From an uncultured Bacteroidia bacterium (GTDB taxonomy: Bacteria > Bacteroidota > Bacteroidia > Bacteroidales > Prolixibacteraceae): a stretch of 64,000 nt of DNA. Position 1 is the first letter of the stretch. Each line of letters starts with the position of its first letter. The position numbers were made by a program, and so were the translations under genes. The stretch covers positions 62,001 through 126,000 of the forward strand of contig CAIVMQ010000001.1 of assembly GCA_903907075.1 (NCBI GenBank), written 5' to 3'. Below the pieces are notes generated by a model. That model was not told where the DNA came from. It worked only from the letters and a program-made list of their open reading frames with translations, and did not search any database. Positions 1 to 8,669 of this stretch are shown here, in pieces.

Positions 1-1039
1 TATTTTGCCATTCTGCCCGACCAACCTGAATATCATCAGCATCTCCTTTACACCGGACGTGAATAACCTCTCCCGCTATTTTAACGACAGTCCCAATTTT
101 TCCATTATAAAAAAGCTTATCACGTGAGATATCATTTTTCACAAACATCACCTGAGCTCCCTCTTTAAGGTGAAGATTAAACTCCGTAGGATAAGAATAC
201 TCCGGAAAATCCCCTTCAATAATTGCGGTAAATCGTTCCGTTTTGGCTGATAACTTGGTCAGCTTATTCTCATTTAATAATTGTGCCTGTGCATTATGTG
301 TTGTCAAGGTAATGTAACCATCTGTGTCGGCAGGGGCAAAACCGGGAATAAACCGTTTATTAAGAGCATCAAAAGTTTTTTGATCCCCATCATTATCCCT
401 GATTTTATTCAGTAACTGAATAAACTGTTCATCGCGTTGGCGAAAAATATGGGTTAGTTCAATAGTTATAAATTCGGTTTTTCTAAGTGCCAGGCTACTG
501 AAGAAATAAATCGATTCATAATGTTGTTTAAGTAAATTCCATTCATCATCCTTTGCTACCGGAGCAAGTTGTTGTAAGTCGCCGATCATAAGCAGCTGCA
601 CGCCACCAAACGGCTGATTCCTATCTTTATAACGACGCAGCACACTATCAATACCATCAAGCAGATCAGAGCGAACCATACTTATTTCGTCAATAACCAG
701 CAGATCAAGGCTTTTAAGGATGGAAATTTTTTCGCGATTAAATCGTTGGAAACGATCTATTGAATTGGGTGTACCACTCCCTTGTGCGGAATGATCGGCA
801 GCAATAAATGGTCCAAAAGGTAATTGGAAAAAAGAGTGAATCGTAACGCCTCCGGCATTTATCGCTGCAACACCTGTTGGTGCAACAACGACCATTCTTT
901 TCGGAGATAATTTTTTAAGCTGATGTAGAAAGGTTGTTTTTCCTGTCCCGGCCTTTCCAGTAAGAAAAATATGTTTACCGGTATATTGAACAAAATCAAA
1001 AGCCAATTGCAACTGATCATTTCGAATAAACTCTACCAT
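1..1039 (-). CDS. Pif1/RecD-like AAA+ DNA helicase, 3' end outside window
   Basis: Reading the minus strand from an ATG at 1039 gives an open frame that runs off the window at base 1, so about 346 N-terminal residues are visible and the C-terminus is missing. The start reads MVEFIRNDQLQLAFDFV and is followed by a Walker A motif GKAGTGKTT (residues 28-36), then VVVAPTGVAAINAGG, a Walker B-like LLVIDEISMV, and GGVQLLMIGDLQQLAPV. These are the ordered helicase motifs I, Ia, II and III of the superfamily 1B Pif1/RecD group, which moves 5' to 3' on single-stranded DNA and resolves replication barriers and G-quadruplexes. Bacteroidota carry long versions with extra C-terminal domains, which cannot be checked here. 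It follows the rhamnose operon on the same strand, but a hairpin lies between them, so co-transcription is doubtful. Family assignment is firm; the exact cellular role is inferred. Confidence 0.88.
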   Translation of the reverse strand, partial: MVEFIRNDQLQLAFDFVQYTGKHIFLTGKAGTGKTTFLHQLKKLSPKRMVVVAPTGVAAINAGGVTIHSFFQLPFGPFIAADHSAQGSGTPNSIDRFQRFNREKISILKSLDLLVIDEISMVRSDLLDGIDSVLRRYKDRNQPFGGVQLLMIGDLQQLAPVAKDDEWNLLKQHYESIYFFSSLALRKTEFITIELTHIFRQRDEQFIQLLNKIRDNDGDQKTFDALNKRFIPGFAPADTDGYITLTTHNAQAQLLNENKLTKLSAKTERFTAIIEGDFPEYSYPTEFNLHLKEGAQVMFVKNDISRDKLFYNGKIGTVVKIAGEVIHVRCKGDADDIQVGRAEWQN

Positions 1040-1112
1040 TACTATGCCAGGATATTTTTCATAAAGCTAATGAAATTTCAGGTGAATTTGGAAACAAAGT
1101 TGATGAAATACA

Positions 1113-1149
1113 ATGGTCCTGCCAGAACAAGTTGCTCCGACAGGACCAT
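1113..1149 (-). terminator. Hairpin after rhaA, probable terminator
   Basis: Perfect 9-bp inverted repeat ATGGTCCTG (1113-1121) and CAGGACCAT (1141-1149), 14 bases past the rhaA stop codon on the minus strand. The following T-run is weak (TTGTATTT), so termination is plausible but not certain. It would also lie just upstream of the helicase start at 1039. Confidence 0.55.
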
Positions 1150-1162
1150 CCTGAATTTCAAA

Positions 1163-2428
1163 CTATCTTTTGCTTAACACATCAGACTCATACTGCTGAA
1201 TTTCTGATATATAATCGATACCTGCAGGGACTTGATTTTCTAAACAATAGTAATCATACACAGCGCCAAAAGGCATCGTTTTCATCCCTTCCAGGTATGC
1301 TAAACGCTCGAAGTTTTTACCCCTCTCTTCATAACTTTTCAATTTCTCAGTTGGTTCAAGTAGGGCAAACAAAAAAGCTTGCTGAGCAGCGCGTGTGCCA
1401 ACCACATAAGCACCGATACGGTTTAAACTGCCATCGAAATAATCAAGCCCAATATTAACCCGGTCCAAAGCCTTACAACGGATAACCTCCTGAGCAATTA
1501 AAATAATTTCTTCGTTAAAGGTGACTACATGATCACTATCCCAACGGACCCCTCTGGTAAGATGCAATAAGAGCTCGTCAAGATAAAGCAAACAAGATGA
1601 AATTTTATCCCCTATTTGTTCGGTTGGATGGAAATGGCCGTTATCGAGACAAAGAAGAATATTATTTTTAAGTGCATATCCGAGATAAAATTCGTGCGAA
1701 CCAACAACCATGGCCTCAGAACCAATACCGAAAAGCTTACATTCAACAGCATCTTTGAGGAATTCTTTGGGATAGCTCACCTCCATAATTTCGTCGAGCG
1801 ACTTTTTAAGAATGGCGCGATGGCCACCTCTATCGACAGGCATATCTTTTGACCCATCCGGAATCCACAGATTATGAACGCAAGGGGTACCTAACTGCTT
1901 ACCCATTTCTGCAGCAATTAGTCTGCATCTCTTAACATGATCCACCCAAAACTTACGAATCGATTCATCCTTGCTTGATAAGGTAAAGCCATCATTAGCT
2001 TTAGAATGGGAGAAACAACTTGCATTAAAGTCTAACCCTATTCCTAAGTTCTTTGCCCATTGGATCCAACCTTCAAAATGATTGAGTTCAATCTGATCAC
2101 GATCTACAAGTTCACCGTTAAACTCTCCGTAGATTGCATGAAGATTCAGCCGCTGTTTACCAGGTAATAGGGACATTACCTTTTCCAGGTCGCGGCGCAT
2201 TTCGGCAATTGATCTTGCTTTACCGGGATAATTACCTGTTACCTGAATACCTCCTCCGCCAAGTGTTGAATCAGGACGCTCAAATCCACCAACATCATCG
2301 GTTTGCCAGCAATGAAGGCTAATATTTACACTTTTCATTTGAGCGATAGCCTTGTCGGTATCTATACCAATAGCGGCATACTGTTCTTTGGCCAACTCAT
2401 AAGCACGCTGAATAAATTCCTTTTTCAT
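1163..2428 (-). CDS. rhaA: L-rhamnose isomerase
   Basis: A 421-residue cytoplasmic enzyme that converts L-rhamnose to L-rhamnulose, the first step of rhamnose catabolism; it needs a divalent metal. The N-terminus MKKEFIQRAYELAKEQYAAIGID aligns with the start of E. coli RhaA, and the diagnostic stretches SLHCWQTDDVGGFE, GGGGIQVTGNYPGKAR and RLNLHAIYGEF are present, followed by HFHPTEQIGDK in the C-terminal half. The frame extends back to a TTG at 2458, but that start would overlap rhaM and add ten residues absent from the family, so ATG at 2428 is chosen. It is the last gene of rhaT-rhaM-rhaA, 22 bp after rhaM. No rhamnulokinase or rhamnulose-1-phosphate aldolase gene is visible in this window, so the next steps are encoded elsewhere or use another route. 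Assignment is very secure. Confidence 0.96.
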   Translation of the reverse strand: MKKEFIQRAYELAKEQYAAIGIDTDKAIAQMKSVNISLHCWQTDDVGGFERPDSTLGGGGIQVTGNYPGKARSIAEMRRDLEKVMSLLPGKQRLNLHAIYGEFNGELVDRDQIELNHFEGWIQWAKNLGIGLDFNASCFSHSKANDGFTLSSKDESIRKFWVDHVKRCRLIAAEMGKQLGTPCVHNLWIPDGSKDMPVDRGGHRAILKKSLDEIMEVSYPKEFLKDAVECKLFGIGSEAMVVGSHEFYLGYALKNNILLCLDNGHFHPTEQIGDKISSCLLYLDELLLHLTRGVRWDSDHVVTFNEEIILIAQEVIRCKALDRVNIGLDYFDGSLNRIGAYVVGTRAAQQAFLFALLEPTEKLKSYEERGKNFERLAYLEGMKTMPFGAVYDYYCLENQVPAGIDYISEIQQYESDVLSKR

Positions 2429-2450
2429 CTTTAATATAGTATAAATCTGT

Positions 2451-2765
2451 TTATTCAAGGTAAAAAACCTCTTCTAAGGTTGTCATCACAGGTGAATTGT
2501 CTGGGTTTGTCTCCATCAGATCAGCCATGAATTCCCACCATCTCTTGACAATCAGATTAAGCCCCAAATCCTGAGATGATTCATCACCCGATTGTTTCTG
2601 AACTCCGAAGAGTGTATTGGTCGACTCATCTAAAAAGATTGCATAATCCGAAATCCCTTTCGACTGTATTAAGGCTGCCAATTCAGGCCAGATTTGGTCG
2701 TGCCGTTTTCGATACTCCTCTTTGCATCCGGCTTTAAGCTGCATCTTAAAAGCGAATCTTTTCAC
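2451..2765 (-). CDS. rhaM: L-rhamnose mutarotase, GTG start
   Basis: Interconverts the alpha and beta anomers of L-rhamnose so that the isomerase receives the form it uses. The protein reads [29 protein letters not shown] at its start and ends [29 protein letters not shown], both close to E. coli RhaM. The open frame continues to a TTG at 2801, but that start lies inside rhaT. GTG at 2765 gives exactly 104 residues, the usual family length, and places the start 7 bp after the rhaT stop, so GTG is preferred. It is the middle gene of the rhamnose operon. Assignment is secure; the start is well supported by length and context. Confidence 0.95.
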   Translation of the reverse strand: [104 protein letters not shown]

Positions 2766-2772
2766 GCTTGAT

Positions 2773-3849
2773 TTATAAGATTGAATTTCCGATTCCCACA
2801 ATTACAACAGACAAAAGAATAACAGCTATTCCAATGGAAATAGTCCGGAACGTTTTTGTCGAGACACCTTTCCATTCACGATTATACAGGCCCCACATAT
2901 TCGCAGTAAGAATAATTGTTGACATATGAAGGATCCATGAACTGGCGCCATTTCCAAGTTTACTCTCACCCATGCCATAAAAGAAAAACTGTAAAAACCA
3001 CGCTGTTCCAGCTAATGCAGCAAAGAAGTAGTTCGAGGTAAGTGGAGTAGCTTTATTGATATAATCACCAAAGGTACGATTCCGATAATTAAGGATCATA
3101 CACCAAATAAAATTAGTCGTTAACCCGCCCCAAAGCAGAACAACGAAGGTAACATTATTCTGGAATAGGAACTCTCCCTGATTGGGATTTAACGCTTTCC
3201 AGGCTTCATTAGCCACCAATGCCATAGGCTTACCGGCTTCAATACCAAAGTTAAAGAATGAACTTAGTATTCCAGAAATAACGGCGATTATCAATCCTTT
3301 TGTGAGGCTAAATTCCTTTACACTCTCTTTACTCGCTTCCGGTGAGAGCTCTTTCTCCTTGAGCATCCCTGCCCTACCAGAAATTGCGATTCCCGTAAGG
3401 CAAACAAAGACGCCAAAAAGAACTAGCTGTCCTCCCGAATGAGTGATCATATGAGTAAAGGAGATCTTTCCTGCAGTTTCAACAAAGCTATAATAAATCG
3501 AAGGGACCAAGGCACCGAAGGCAGAACAAAATCCCAATACAATAGAATTTCCCAGGGACATCCCCAAATAGCGTACTCCCAAACCGTAGGTAAGTCCGCC
3601 AATTCCCCAAATCAAACCCATTGAAAAGGTAACAGCTAGAACATTAAAGGAGGTAGCATGAATGATTGCTCCAAATTCAGGAACAGTCAGCCAGGCAGCC
3701 AGAGGTGGAACGATCAACCATGAGAACAATCCTCCTATGATCCAATAACTCTCCCAAGCCCAATTCCTTACCTTCTTGAAAGGCATATAAAAACTCCCGG
3801 AGGCAAATCCTCCGATAGAATGAAAAAAGATCCCTAATAATACTTGCAT
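2773..3849 (-). CDS. rhaT: L-rhamnose/proton symporter
   Basis: A 358-residue inner-membrane protein with about ten hydrophobic segments that imports L-rhamnose with protons. The sequence opens MQVLLGIFFHSIGGFASGSFYMPFKKVRNWAWESYWIIGGLFSWLIVPPLAAWLTVPEF, which is the typical RhaT N-terminus (F-Y-P-x-K-x-V-x-x-W-x-W-E-x-x-W). Length matches the family (about 344). It is the first gene of the minus-strand operon with rhaM and rhaA, so uptake, anomer exchange and isomerisation are co-expressed. Two inverted repeats lie 33 to 81 bases upstream of its ATG and may be regulatory. No rhamnose regulator gene (AraC or GntR type) is adjacent. Assignment is secure. Confidence 0.95.
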   Translation of the reverse strand: MQVLLGIFFHSIGGFASGSFYMPFKKVRNWAWESYWIIGGLFSWLIVPPLAAWLTVPEFGAIIHATSFNVLAVTFSMGLIWGIGGLTYGLGVRYLGMSLGNSIVLGFCSAFGALVPSIYYSFVETAGKISFTHMITHSGGQLVLFGVFVCLTGIAISGRAGMLKEKELSPEASKESVKEFSLTKGLIIAVISGILSSFFNFGIEAGKPMALVANEAWKALNPNQGEFLFQNNVTFVVLLWGGLTTNFIWCMILNYRNRTFGDYINKATPLTSNYFFAALAGTAWFLQFFFYGMGESKLGNGASSWILHMSTIILTANMWGLYNREWKGVSTKTFRTISIGIAVILLSVVIVGIGNSIL

Positions 3850-3881
3850 AATAAAATCGTTAATTAATTTGGTTTAAAATG

Positions 3882-3930
3882 GTTCTTAATGAAGAACTAA
3901 ACAGCTCTAAATATTTCGCCCGATTTAGAG
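3882..3930 (-). promoter_or_regulatory. Two inverted repeats upstream of rhaT
   Basis: In the 304-bp gap between rhaT and the GH172 gene there are two perfect inverted repeats: GTTCTT-AATG-AAGAAC at 3882-3897 and CTCTAAAT-N10-ATTTAGAG at 3905-3930. They sit 33 and 56 bases upstream of the rhaT ATG. They could be operators for a rhamnose regulator or form a leader hairpin. Nothing else was recognised in the rest of this gap. Confidence 0.4.
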
Positions 3931-4153
3931 TTGGCAATATACAAAATCATTACTGATTTACCCCCATCAAGTCTAGGGAAAGCTAGAAAATTTAATCCAA
4001 TCAGCTACTATTAAAACGACAGTTATTCTTCCGCAACAGAAGGAGTATAGCATAGGTCAAAAAGCTAATATTGAATAGCTTAAACTATATTTAAAGAGCG
4101 TTTATCAAACCAGGCTAGAGATAAATGCTCTTTTGAAATCGTTATTATATGCA

Positions 4154-5299
4154 CTAATTAACTTCCAACTCATCTTTTGAAGGTAATGCCGGAAATGGAT
4201 GGTGAGGTTCTGTCTGATACCAGAAAGCCACAGATGCAATATCGTCTTGCAAAGGGAGATAACGACCTTCACTACGCCATCCTAATGCTTGAATAGTTAC
4301 CTTCAGATCTTTCTCAAAGCGTATAGGATCAGCAAGGTGCCAACGGTATAAGCCAAATCGAAGACTTGGATGATAAGCCTCATCGGGCAGAATTACCTGA
4401 TGTAATCCGGAATAGGGAGAACAAAATTCAGTATAATGCCCATTCCGGTCAAAGTTATATGAGCCACAAAAGTAATCTTCAAGACCAGTACCACAGATTG
4501 TAGGAAACGTCTGATCACCATCCATATAAAACTTAATCTCCCCTTCGCCCCACCAACCATTATTTTTGGCTTGCCATGCTAAATAGGTACCAACATAGTG
4601 TCCTTTTCCTTTTATCTGATCAATGATAGTATATATATCTTTATATTTCAATGGATTAGTACGATTAAACCGGGCATGGAAATAGGAGGCATTCGAAGGA
4701 ACTTCTGTGAGACAATAATCTACCTGATAGTAAAGACTCATCTTTTTCTCATCTATATTCTCCATGGTTATTTTACACTTCTTATGAAAAGGCATGGGCC
4801 AATAGCAATTAAATGCACTTCCAGGATTTACACATACGGCGAGCGACTGAAGCGGAGAATATACGCCCCATCCCATTCCGAAAAAGTCCCCTACCGGACA
4901 TTCAACAGATGGTTCTTGTTCTCCGTCCCAGTAAATCCGAAGAATTGAATAGCGCCAATTTCCGGTTGGGGTCATCCAGATATGCTCTATAGATCCCTCA
5001 CCTTCAATCTCGGCTAAGGTAAAGGTCTCCCCTTTGCCAATCTCTATGAACGGATTTAATTTCCATCCCTGTCCCAGATCGCGAGCCGCATGAGAAGCTG
5101 AACCTTCACCCACCTTAGCCATACCACCTTTACCTTTTTCACCCGTAAAATTCTCAGGACTTATCGAACGGCTCTTCGCATTGGAAAGTAGATACAGATT
5201 ACTCAGATTATTTTGTATCCCATTATAGGATCCACTCTGGCTAAACACGTTAGAGACAAATAAAACTGAAAGAAATATAAAGAAAAGAAATTTTTTCAT
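4154..5299 (-). CDS. Secreted GH172 (DUF2961) glycoside hydrolase
   Basis: A 381-residue protein with an N-terminal signal peptide (MKKFLFFIFLSVLFVSNVFSQ) and a DUF2961 domain, now glycoside hydrolase family GH172. Visible family features are the N-terminal SNLYLLSNAKSRSISPENFTGEKGKGG, then GSIEHIWMT near residue 110, DGEQEPSVECPVGDFFG, and GTGLEDYFCGSYNF, which carries the conserved acidic residues near the active site. Characterised members act on difructose anhydrides or on D-arabinofuranosyl linkages and are double-jelly-roll trimers. The substrate of this copy cannot be read from the sequence. It precedes the rhamnose operon on the same strand but is separated from it by about 300 bp. 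The family call is firm; the specificity is open. Confidence 0.9.
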   Translation of the reverse strand: MKKFLFFIFLSVLFVSNVFSQSGSYNGIQNNLSNLYLLSNAKSRSISPENFTGEKGKGGMAKVGEGSASHAARDLGQGWKLNPFIEIGKGETFTLAEIEGEGSIEHIWMTPTGNWRYSILRIYWDGEQEPSVECPVGDFFGMGWGVYSPLQSLAVCVNPGSAFNCYWPMPFHKKCKITMENIDEKKMSLYYQVDYCLTEVPSNASYFHARFNRTNPLKYKDIYTIIDQIKGKGHYVGTYLAWQAKNNGWWGEGEIKFYMDGDQTFPTICGTGLEDYFCGSYNFDRNGHYTEFCSPYSGLHQVILPDEAYHPSLRFGLYRWHLADPIRFEKDLKVTIQALGWRSEGRYLPLQDDIASVAFWYQTEPHHPFPALPSKDELEVN

Positions 5300-5454
5300 A
5301 AAATAAGGTCGTTTAAGTTTGGATAAAGCTACTACCTTTTTTGTTTATCGGCAAGCTTCGTGGCAATGCAATAGTTCTTTTGATTGTCCTAAATTTAATT
5401 TTTCAGAATAAAAAAATTTAAAATTGGTTATCCATGTATTAGATCCACGATTTT

Positions 5455-5528
5455 CGGGGTGTAGCGCAGTTTGGTAGCGTGCGTCGTTCGGGACGACGAT
5501 GTCGTCGGTTCCAATCAGGCCACGCTGA
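5455..5528 (+). tRNA. tRNA-Pro (CGG), degenerate, possibly a pseudogene
   Basis: A 74-base cloverleaf can be drawn. The acceptor 5' strand CGGGGTG pairs with CACGCTG with one G-G mismatch and one G-U. The D arm has GCGC/GCGT. The anticodon stem CGTCG/CGACG is perfect around the loop TTCGGGA (anticodon CGG). The T arm GTCGG/CAGGC contains a G-A mismatch, and its loop TTCCAAT has C instead of the usual purine at position 57. CCA is not encoded. The 5' half is canonical for tRNA-Pro while the 3' half has accumulated several changes, so it may be decaying or non-functional. The rest of the 307-bp gap 5300-5606 holds nothing else recognised. Confidence 0.65.
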
Positions 5529-5606
5529 CAGAATAATAAAAGGCTAAATTTAGGAATACGAAAGTTGGTAATATTCTAAATCAATGAACGAATTAGCCGA
5601 TTTGGA

Positions 5607-6836
5607 TCAATCGAATTTACGCGGAATAAACCACCGTTCCCAGAGGCAAAAACTGACATTTAGTTTGGCGTAATTTTCTTGAATAAGCTGGTTCTCAAGC
5701 GTGCCTTGTTTACCAATCTCAAGAGATAAGTTAACCGAATTACGATCGCGCCTTATTGGCAAAGAAACCCCCACAGTAGCAGCATAACTATGAATCTGGA
5801 CCCCGTAAACATTCAAGTAACCTGTTTGATAAAGTGCCCCCATTCGGTACCTTACCGTATACCCTAATCGTTGAGCATCAAACTTCGGAATATACTCAAC
5901 ACCCAAATTATAACTCTCGTTCAATGCCAGCCCTTTGCTATCCATATTCAACACCGCGGTTCGATAATCGCTGCGATTATAATCTGCGGTAAAAATATAT
6001 TTATTCTTAAAATCAATTGCCATACCTATACCCGATTTGGAGGGAAGCTTAAGCTGATCCTGATTATTCAGTTCACTCAACACTGTAGCACCGCCTGAGG
6101 TGATCGTAAGATTAGATGAGCCATTAAGATAACTACTTAACTCTGCAGTACCACCAATGGTAACCATTGTTTTACTATTCAATCTGGACTGGTATTGAAA
6201 TCCTGGTTTTACAGTAGCTCCCAAATAATTGATGTTATCGATTCTAGATATTGAGGAACCCATCGGAGGTAAATCGATACTGCTTGTAACCATATTTCCC
6301 CAAACCACCGAACTTCGGAATCCAAGTGACAATTTTTTTAACACTAGCACCCCTATTGAACCCGAAGCTTCTGTTAATCCACCCTCCCCACTGTAAGTTA
6401 CAGGATAACTCATCGTTGTTCCATCAAGACTTTTGGTCCCATAAATCTTATAGCCTACATTGCTTTTGGGATTAAGAGCAAATCCAATTCCAATTTTGCG
6501 ATTAACAGGGAAGGCGATTGCAGCCCAACTGATATTTCCATTTAACACATTTACCGAATTGATCTGATTCTTAAGGTTTGAATATTTAAAATTAATCCCG
6601 GCATCAGTCGCCATGCTTTGAGGTGGTAGAGCGGTTAAAGAGGCAGGATTGGCCAAGTTTAAGAAAACATCTGATCTTAAAGCATTTCCAGCACCCCCCA
6701 TTCCCATATTTCGCCCTCCAGACGTACTCTCAAGCTCCCCGATACCAAAGATTGAATAGGGAGAATTTGTGTTATTCTGACCTGCAGACACAAAAACCAG
6801 AAGGGAAAATATAACTAACAATGCTAACCGTCTCAT
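5607..6836 (-). CDS. Outer-membrane beta-barrel protein (OmpP1/FadL-like)
   Basis: A 409-residue protein with a signal peptide (MRRLALLVIFSLLVFVSAGQ) followed by the NSPYSIFGIGELESTSGGRNMGMGGAG motif that opens a large Bacteroidota barrel family related to OmpP1/FadL and PorV. The body alternates hydrophobic and polar residues in short strands rich in G, N and S and ends near an aromatic residue (WFIPRKFD), as outer-membrane barrels do. The family has no assigned substrate. It lies 56 bp after the DUF4270 lipoprotein gene on the same strand, so the two are probably co-transcribed and both act in the outer membrane. The call is a structural class, not a function. Confidence 0.75.
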   Translation of the reverse strand: MRRLALLVIFSLLVFVSAGQNNTNSPYSIFGIGELESTSGGRNMGMGGAGNALRSDVFLNLANPASLTALPPQSMATDAGINFKYSNLKNQINSVNVLNGNISWAAIAFPVNRKIGIGFALNPKSNVGYKIYGTKSLDGTTMSYPVTYSGEGGLTEASGSIGVLVLKKLSLGFRSSVVWGNMVTSSIDLPPMGSSISRIDNINYLGATVKPGFQYQSRLNSKTMVTIGGTAELSSYLNGSSNLTITSGGATVLSELNNQDQLKLPSKSGIGMAIDFKNKYIFTADYNRSDYRTAVLNMDSKGLALNESYNLGVEYIPKFDAQRLGYTVRYRMGALYQTGYLNVYGVQIHSYAATVGVSLPIRRDRNSVNLSLEIGKQGTLENQLIQENYAKLNVSFCLWERWFIPRKFD

Positions 6837-6892
6837 TCCAAGGTGTTATTAAAATTTTGTTGTATTGAAGGAAGCTTACTTAAAAAAGATAT

Positions 6893-8290
6893 CTATCTGT
6901 TATTCTTATCAATATAACAGTAAACAGTCATTTTAAAGATATTGCTGTCTAAAGTATTCTTTGTAAATGAAAGATAATTAACTGATTGACCTACCTTATT
7001 TCCAAGAACTCCCAACATAAGCGAATTCCCAGATAAGGAGCGAGTCGCAATCTCAGAAGTCAAAAATTGAGTTGCATCTAATGAATAATAAGGGAGCTGA
7101 TCAATAGCTGACGGGGTAACCTTAAGAGCATAAATATTGCCGCCTAAGGAACTAGCATATTGACTAGTGATAATATTTCGAATATCAACCAAATATACCG
7201 CCAAGCTATCAGGTAAAGGATTAATAATCGAATACGAGGAAGATTTAGGAATTAAATCAATCCTTGCGCTTAACAAGACTAAGTTTTTACCATAACCTTT
7301 CAATAGTTGAGATCCAGGAATTCTGATTTTTGTATATACACCACTTCCTGCCTGAATCATCGTCTGATTTGATGTTGCACTGCTTGGTAGTTCATTATAG
7401 GCTAAAATCGAACTGTTATCCTGACTGATATCACCAAGAATACTTCCTTGTGAATTATATAAAATTTGATTATACCAAATCCCATTGCCATCAACAGGAA
7501 AATCATAAAATACGGTATTTAAATTCTCAACATAATTAACTCTGGCATGATAATAAATTCTCATGGAGATAGAACTTTGTAATATACCTGCAGCCGAAAG
7601 GTTATTGCCAGGAACACAGACAAAAGCCATCCCAGGTAAAAAGACTTTAAAATCATGGGCGTTACTCATTGAGTCATTCTTAGTCAGAATACTATTAAAT
7701 AAAGAGCGACCATAATCATCAGATAATTTAAAATAAAAATCTTTTTTTGTACGAGGGCGAGGCAATAAATTAACTTCACCTAAAATTTCATCAGAGAGTT
7801 GAAATTTAGAGGTATTGTATAAACCTCCATCCATATTAAGCTTGAATGATGAAATATCGTACAATGTTCCATTGGAATTATACCCTTTGGCCGGCACTAA
7901 TTTCTTAACCGAAAAAGAAATTCGCTTTGTAGTATCGCCCCAATAATATCCGTCATAATTAAACTTAACCACAATGGAATCATAGACTAAATCAGAAGGG
8001 AAATTAGATGGAAAGACTCCGCTATGCAATTGGAAATAGGATGAAGAAGTTACCATTCCAGTATAATCATTTTGGCAACCTCCTATTAGCAAACGGCTAG
8101 ATTTACTCGTCACAATAGAATCTAAATGAACAGTCGATGAAACAATTTTCATCGTATCAATAAGCACTACACCGGAAGTTGAGGAAACAAAATCTTTACC
8201 TAATTGGAAATCTTCAATTTTTGAGAAATTGCAAGAAAAAAGAGAAGCCGCAAACAAAAACCCAGCTACAACCCGAAAACTTCTTTCCAT
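6893..8290 (-). CDS. DUF4270 lipoprotein
   Basis: A 465-residue lipoprotein with signal MERSFRVVAGFLFAASLFSC, where Cys20 follows a lipobox-like LFS. The DUF4270 signature follows: LGKDFVSSTSGVVLIDTMKIVSSTVHLDSIVTS, then LLIGGCQNDYTGMVTSSSYFQL. Members occur widely in Bacteroidota and have no established role; they are secreted beta-rich proteins. The gene starts with ATG at 8290 and a promoter-like TACTTTCG sits 10-17 bases upstream, near the Bacteroidota -7 consensus TAnnTTTG. The barrel gene follows on the same strand, and the Kelch lipoprotein gene is divergent. The family call is good; the function is unknown. Confidence 0.82.
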   Translation of the reverse strand: MERSFRVVAGFLFAASLFSCNFSKIEDFQLGKDFVSSTSGVVLIDTMKIVSSTVHLDSIVTSKSSRLLIGGCQNDYTGMVTSSSYFQLHSGVFPSNFPSDLVYDSIVVKFNYDGYYWGDTTKRISFSVKKLVPAKGYNSNGTLYDISSFKLNMDGGLYNTSKFQLSDEILGEVNLLPRPRTKKDFYFKLSDDYGRSLFNSILTKNDSMSNAHDFKVFLPGMAFVCVPGNNLSAAGILQSSISMRIYYHARVNYVENLNTVFYDFPVDGNGIWYNQILYNSQGSILGDISQDNSSILAYNELPSSATSNQTMIQAGSGVYTKIRIPGSQLLKGYGKNLVLLSARIDLIPKSSSYSIINPLPDSLAVYLVDIRNIITSQYASSLGGNIYALKVTPSAIDQLPYYSLDATQFLTSEIATRSLSGNSLMLGVLGNKVGQSVNYLSFTKNTLDSNIFKMTVYCYIDKNNR

Positions 8291-8669
8291 ATTTTTTGAT
8301 GCGAAAGTATTTGAAGTTTTTATTTGACCCTAAATTATTATACCAAAAACCATTTATAAACGACGAATAAAAATTCAAAAATAACAAATTAAAACACATA
8401 ACACTATATATCAATTATATAAATAGCAAAATAAGCATGAATTCAAAATTCAAAATTAAAACAAATAGATTAAAATGCCATAATAGCCTTTATATCGATT
8501 ATAAATGGCTTTTTATCCTGTTTCGTTTTTAAAGCTCTTAAGCCTGTAATAGCTTTGATGCTGCTTTAAATACAGGCAGGTCGAATTATTTAATGCTTGC
8601 ATTGTAAATGACATATCAGAAATCTGGTTGTTGAATTTAAAAAATTGAAATTTATAAAATTGTAAATTG
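8291..8669. other. 379-bp divergent intergenic region with two hairpins
   Basis: AT-rich spacer between the DUF4270 gene (minus) and the Kelch gene (plus). On the plus strand it contains AGCC-TTTATA-N5-TATAAA-T-GGCT followed by TTTTT (8485-8514), which is terminator-like, and a longer-range repeat GCCTGTA (8542-8548) with TACAGGC (8571-8577). Neither is explained by a gene ending here. They could form a structured leader of the Kelch mRNA. No coding frame in this gap looks real. Confidence 0.4.
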
